The notes below the pieces were generated by a model, which made no database searches, was not told the origin of the DNA, and was given only the letters and a program-made list of their open reading frames with translations. Shown here in pieces: positions 30,401 through 33,706 of a stretch of DNA of 33,706 nt; the first letter of the stretch is position 1; every line of letters starts with the position of its first letter. The DNA lies in NCBI GenBank assembly GCA_963792175.1, contig CAWBVG010000023.1:1-33706 (forward strand), written 5' to 3'. A program made the translations under genes and the position numbers. The DNA is from CAWBVG01 sp963792175 (lineage in GTDB: Bacteria > Acidobacteriota > Vicinamibacteria > Vicinamibacterales > CAVVIG01).

Positions 30401-31380
30401 CGTTGCCCGGACTCGTTGTCCTACTGGTGGCCGCGGTGTTGACAATGGCGCAGGCGGCGCCATCCAGAGTGGCGGTCTGGATCGATACGGACCCGGCGAT
30501 CGGCGAGAAGGAACGCGACGTGGACGACGGTCTGGCGCTGGTGCAAGCGTTTCGCTCGCCCGAGCTGGACGTTCGCGGCGTATCGGTGGTCTTCGGGAAT
30601 GCGCCGCTCGACCGCGGCCTTCCGATCGCCCGCCGCATCGTCCGTTCGGTTGGACGGCCACGGTTGCAGGTCTTTGCGGGTGCCGCGTCCGCCGCCGATG
30701 CGAAAATCGAGACTGAGGCGAGCCGCGCGCTGGCGACAGCCCTGCGGGCTTCGCCGCTCACGATTCTGGCGCTCGGGCCGGCCACCAACGTCGCCACGAC
30801 GCTCGCGAAACATCCGGAGCTCGCCTCCCGGGTCACTCGAATCATCGCCGTCGCCGGGCGCCGCCCCGGCCAGCGCTTTACCACCGGCACATCGAACGCC
30901 CGCGGTCATCGCGACTTCAACTTCGAGCTCGACCCCGGCAGCTTTCAGGTGCTGCTCGACTCGAATACCGAGGTGGTGCTGGCGCCTTTCGAGATTTCCT
31001 CGAAGATCTGGCTGAACGGAAGCGACCTCGATCGCCTCGCAGCCTCGCCTTCCGCGACCGCGCGCGCCCTCGCTTCTCCGGCGCGGGCGTGGCTCGCCTT
31101 GTGGACGCGGCTCTTCGGCGTCGACGGCTTCAACCCCTTCGACACGCTGGCCGTCGCCTATGCGATTTCTTCGAACGGCTTTGGCTGCGAGCGATTGCCG
31201 GCCCGCATCGACACGCTGCCGGACGATGTGACGGAACCGGGCGTGCAGGGAGTGCAGGTCGATCGCAAGCCGTACCTGCTGGCGTCACGGGATCTCGCCG
31301 GCGCCGTGGCGCGCGTCACCTATTGTTCGACGGCGCCGCCGAACTTCAAGCAGGATCTGCTGGACCGGCTGATGCGATGA
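30397..31380 (+). CDS. Inosine/uridine-preferring nucleoside hydrolase family protein, exported
   Basis: A 327-residue protein with a signal peptide (MTLPGLVVLLVAAVLTMAQAA). The calcium site has the form DTDPAIG-EKER-DVDDGLAL (30-48): Asp30, Asp32, Asp41, Asp43 and Asp44. A spacer of about seven residues separates the two halves of the usual DxDxxxDD. Other matches: VSVVFGNAPLDRGLPIARRI, ILALGPATNVATTL, GTSNARGHRDFNFELDPG and FNPFDTLAVAYAI. In classical enzymes the last has HDPLA; the His is Phe here, so specificity or chemistry may differ. Start GTG 30397 overlaps the kinase stop by 4 bp. The gene after it is joined the same way (ATGA), making a three-gene operon. It likely acts on nucleosides in the periplasm. 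Confidence 0.85.
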   Translation: MTLPGLVVLLVAAVLTMAQAAPSRVAVWIDTDPAIGEKERDVDDGLALVQAFRSPELDVRGVSVVFGNAPLDRGLPIARRIVRSVGRPRLQVFAGAASAADAKIETEASRALATALRASPLTILALGPATNVATTLAKHPELASRVTRIIAVAGRRPGQRFTTGTSNARGHRDFNFELDPGSFQVLLDSNTEVVLAPFEISSKIWLNGSDLDRLAASPSATARALASPARAWLALWTRLFGVDGFNPFDTLAVAYAISSNGFGCERLPARIDTLPDDVTEPGVQGVQVDRKPYLLASRDLAGAVARVTYCSTAPPNFKQDLLDRLMR

Positions 31381-32192
31381 CGCGGCCGTGGCGTGCTCTG
31401 GGAGCGGCGATTCTCATCGTCCTCGCGCTCGCAGCACCCGGCGGCGCCAGCTTCGATCACGCGTACGATCGCTATGCTAAGGTGATTCGCGACCACGTCC
31501 GGATGCCCTCAGTCGACTATTCAGCGTTGAAGAAGGGACGCGCGGCGCTCGACGCAGCCGTCGACGCGTTCGCGCAGGCAACGGATGCGGAAGAACGCGC
31601 GTGGACGCGCGACCAGCGGCTCGCGTTCTGGATCAACGCCTACAATGCGTTCACGCTCCGCGCGATCGTCGATCACTATCCGATTCGCGCACCGTGGCTG
31701 ACGCTCCAGCCGCGCAACAGCATCCGGCAGATCGACGGCGTGTGGACGACGATGCGCTGGCGGGCGGCCGGCCGCGAGGTGACGCTCGACGACATCGAGC
31801 ACCAGATCCTGAGGCGCGAGCTCAAGGAGCCTCGCATTCACTTCGCGATCAACTGCGCGTCGGTCAGCTGTCCGCCGCTCCCGCCGGAGCCGTACCGCGC
31901 CGAGACGCTCGACGCGCAGCTCGACGAGGCGGCGCGGCGCTATCTGGCGAGCCCGGAAGGATTGCGCGTCGACGGCGACACGCTGCGCGTCTCGAGCATC
32001 CTCGATTGGTACGGACAGGACTTCGTGGAGCGTTTCGCGTCGCTCGCGCCGGAAGGCCCCGGCGAGAAGGAGCGCGCCGTGCGCGGCGTCGTCATCCGGT
32101 TCGGATCGCCCGAGGCCGCCGCGCTCGCCCGGAAGGCGTCGGCTCGCATCAGGTTTCTGAGCTACGACTGGTCGCTCAACGACACGCGATAA
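31377..32192 (+). CDS. DUF547 domain-containing exported protein
   Basis: A 271-residue protein with signal peptide (MTRPWRALGAAILIVLALAAPGGA, cleavage near 24). DUF547 landmarks are VDYSALKKGRAALD, RLAFWINAYNAFTLRAIVDHYP, ITLDDIEHQIL-like (VTLDDIEHQILRREL), PRIHFAINCASVSCPPLPPEPY and LDWYGQDFVERF. The Cys-containing INCASVSCPP segment is the best-kept part and has been suggested as a catalytic-like region in this family, though no function is proven. ATG 31377 overlaps the nucleoside hydrolase stop (ATGA). It is the last gene of the operon, and 20 bp separate it from the convergent ABC ATPase. Confidence 0.88.
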   Translation: MTRPWRALGAAILIVLALAAPGGASFDHAYDRYAKVIRDHVRMPSVDYSALKKGRAALDAAVDAFAQATDAEERAWTRDQRLAFWINAYNAFTLRAIVDHYPIRAPWLTLQPRNSIRQIDGVWTTMRWRAAGREVTLDDIEHQILRRELKEPRIHFAINCASVSCPPLPPEPYRAETLDAQLDEAARRYLASPEGLRVDGDTLRVSSILDWYGQDFVERFASLAPEGPGEKERAVRGVVIRFGSPEAAALARKASARIRFLSYDWSLNDTR

Positions 32193-32212
32193 ATCTGGGC
32201 GGCACTCTGCGA

Positions 32213-32983
32213 TCAATGTGTCGCGCGCCTGTCCGCGTCCTCGGCGGTCGCCTTGTCCACCATCCGTCCGTCGAACAGATAGACGTGCCGCTGCACTTGC
32301 GTCAGCCAGCGCGGATCGTGTGTGACCAGGCAGATCGTCGCGCCGCCGGCGTGCAGCTCGCCGAACATCTGCATCAGCGCCTCGCCGCTCTTCGAATCCA
32401 GATTGCCCGTCGGCTCGTCGGCCAGCAGGATGGCGGGCCGCCCGGTGATCGCCCGCGCGACGGCGACCAGCTGCTGTTGCCCGCCGGACAGCGACCCGGG
32501 ACGCTGTTTCGCTCGAGGCGCCAACCCCACGCGCTCGAGCGCGGCCTCCACGCGCGCCTTGCGGTCCGCGGGCGCCACGCCGCGCAGCGTCAGCGGATAC
32601 TCGACGTTCTCGTAGATGGTCATGTCGCCGATGAGATTGAAACTCTGGAAGATGAGGCCGACGTCCAGATTGCGCACACGCGCCTTCTCGCCCGGCGACA
32701 GCCGGTCGGTCGCCCGGCCGTTCAACCAGTACCGGCCGGATGTCGGGGTGTCGAGGAGGGCGAGGACCGACAGGAACGTCGACTTGCCGCAGCCGGAAGG
32801 ACCTGAGACCGACACGTACTCGCCGCGCTGGATGTCCAGCGTGATGTCGTCGAGGGCCCGCGTCTCGTCGCCGTCGCCCTTGAAGACCTTGGTGACGTGC
32901 TCCAGGCGGATGACCGGCAGGGTGGGGTCGGCCGCCGCGACGTCTCCGCCAGGCTGTTCTTCGCGCTTGCGCCACCAGGGCAT
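32213..32983 (-). CDS. ABC transporter ATP-binding protein (MacB/LolD-type)
   Basis: A 256-residue ATPase with Walker A GPSGCGKST (61-69), Q-loop IFQSFNLI (111-118), signature LSGGQQQ (165-171), Walker B ILLADEPTGNLD (185-196), and H-loop LVTHDPRW. The phrases VGLIFQSFNLIGDMTIYENVEYPL and ADEPTGNLDSKSG mark the MacB/LolD/FtsE group, which moves lipoproteins, macrolides or peptides with a separate FtsX-like permease. No permease gene is within the window, and upstream on this strand is a DUF4159 gene. ATG 32983 follows a GGAGG 8 bases upstream; GTG 32986 is an alternative. The 26-residue N-terminal extension (MPWWRKREEQPGG) is basic. Confidence 0.9.
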   Translation of the reverse strand: MPWWRKREEQPGGDVAAADPTLPVIRLEHVTKVFKGDGDETRALDDITLDIQRGEYVSVSGPSGCGKSTFLSVLALLDTPTSGRYWLNGRATDRLSPGEKARVRNLDVGLIFQSFNLIGDMTIYENVEYPLTLRGVAPADRKARVEAALERVGLAPRAKQRPGSLSGGQQQLVAVARAITGRPAILLADEPTGNLDSKSGEALMQMFGELHAGGATICLVTHDPRWLTQVQRHVYLFDGRMVDKATAEDADRRATH

Positions 32984-33010
32984 CACACAGACCTCCCACT
33001 TGAAAAACCT

Positions 33011-33127
33011 GAGTCGGCGCCGGGGCTGGGGACTAGGGGACTACGACCACATGTCTTACGCGGTTAGTCCCCAGGTCCCCACGTCCCCAGCTCGTGCACT
33101 TGACGGCTAGCCCCCAGCCCCGAGCCC
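33011..33127. repeat. Inverted tract element built of GGGGACT / AGTCCCC
   Basis: Left tract (33020-33043) CGGGGCTGGGGACTAGGGGA. The core hairpin pairs GGGGACTA(CG)ACC (33036-33048) with GGTTAGTCCCC (33062-33072) across a 13-base loop. The right tract (33067-33122) holds AGTCCCC, AGGTCCCC, ACGTCCCC and finally a complement of the left start (TAGCCCCCAGCCCCG, 33108-33122). The plan is the same as in the elements at 18192, 19407 and 24770. The spacer from 33128 to 33188 shows no other feature. Confidence 0.7.
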
Positions 33128-33188
33128 TATCAGTGCTCGTGTCGGCGACCTATTAGACGTATGAGACGGAGAAAAGAGCTGACGCCGT

Positions 33189-33706
33189 TCAGTGGGTCAT
33201 GCCGTAGATCAGGTAGTTGACGCCCAGCTTGTAGGCCTCGTTGGAGGCATCGAAGGGAAACAGTCCCTCGCCGGACCACTCCCAGGTCCTCCGGCACGTC
33301 GTTGTCGAAATTGGCAATCACCATCAGCCGCCTCGGTGGGGTCGTTGCCCTCGAAAATCCCGTAGTAGCTCGGCGCGATCCGCGACATCGGGTGGACGAT
33401 GGCGTCGATGTCCTTGATCTCGAAGAACAATCCGAAGATGCGGTGTGAACGATCCAGCCGGACGAAACGGCCGTCGGGCAGCACGCGGCGCATCTGCGCC
33501 TCGAAGTTGCCCCACTGCGCCGCGCCGTCGAAGTCCTCGAAGATCGCGAAGCCGCCCTTGAGCAGGTAGTCGCGGAACGTCGCCGCCTCGCGATCGGTCA
33601 GGTTCCAGAACCCCGGTTCCCACATGAACGCGATGGGGTGCCTGAACAACTCGGGGTCGTCGAGCGTCAGGATGCGGCTGCCGTCTGTGCGCACGTCGAT
33701 GTTCGT
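33189..33706 (-). CDS. DUF4159 domain-containing protein (5'-truncated, frameshifted)
   Basis: C-terminal part of a protein with a glutamine-amidotransferase-like fold (DUF4159). Reading back from the window edge: SRILTLDDPELFRHPIAFMWEPGFWNLTDREAATFRDYLLKGGFAIFEDFDG, then FEAQMRRVLPDGRFVRLDRSHRIFGLFFEIKDID and SYYGIFEGNDPTE. Two frame changes near 33335 and 33285 are needed to continue through RRLMVIANFDNDVPEDLG to GLFPFDASNEAYKLGVNYLIYGMTH and the stop at 33189. Family knowledge: such genes are common in Acidobacteriota and often sit near MoxR/DUF58 clusters. The 5' end lies beyond the window. Errors near a contig end are the likely cause of the frame changes. Confidence 0.82.

Overview
The window is GC-rich bacterial chromosome, probably metagenomic. 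Product types suggest an Acidobacteriota member near Vicinamibacteria: a TAT-type FG-GAP/ASPIC protein, bacillithiol genes in an otherwise Gram-negative-looking gene set, a transmembrane Ser/Thr kinase, outer-membrane barrels, DUF547 and DUF4159. This assignment is inference; there is no rRNA or ribosomal marker. No rRNA, tRNA, phage, transposase or CRISPR array was seen.

Layout. 1-3193 (+): NarL-type histidine kinase (left-truncated), LuxR-type response regulator and FG-GAP/ASPIC protein, all readable only by changing frame several times. 3221-5061 (-): bshA and bshB1, overlapping by 4 bp. 5158-5908 (+): a gene remnant and a VOC protein. 6098-9242 (+): transmembrane Ser/Thr kinase (frameshifted), then 2 bp later an FHA-class III nucleotidyl cyclase. 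9371-11570 (+): a serine hydrolase that has lost its catalytic motifs, a barrel protein and a DUF4390 protein, tightly packed. 11632-12354 (+): membrane TPR protein. 12373-14265 (-): exported M3 oligopeptidase. 14389-18191 (+): HExxH protein, DUF1624 membrane protein, MsbA-type ABC exporter. 18531-20391 (+): LigD ligase and polymerase domains as two genes. 20543-22660 (+): two related multi-span membrane proteins. 22729-24015 (+): PQQ sugar dehydrogenase homologue. 24020-25976 (-): ABC-2 permease and ATPase, split by a repeat. 26054-28540: barrel-like protein, membrane protein and esterase, the esterase flanked by 74-bp repeats. 28655-29317 (-): fused YCII protein. 29351-32192 (+): a kinase / nucleoside hydrolase / DUF547 operon with 4-bp overlaps. 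32213-33706 (-): MacB/LolD-type ATPase and a truncated, frameshifted DUF4159 protein.

The most unusual content is intergenic. Two complete spacers (18192-18530 and 24770-25055) are copies of one large imperfect inverted repeat: outer arms rich in ACGGAG, a GTTCGACGGG box in each arm, and a terminator-like core hairpin with AACGAACACC facing GGTGCTCGTT. Two further spacers (19407-19490 and about 33011-33127) have the same plan, a low-complexity tract, a hairpin, then the complementary tract, but built from different unit words. A 74-bp repeat ending in a long perfect palindrome flanks the esterase gene. These look like a family of dispersed, possibly mobile, bidirectional-terminator-like elements.

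The coding interest centres on the kinase plus FHA-cyclase pair, a possible phosphothreonine-to-cyclic-nucleotide relay, and on several enzyme-fold proteins with altered catalytic residues. Frameshifts cluster at both window ends and in the kinase gene, which points to low-coverage sequence error more than to real gene decay.
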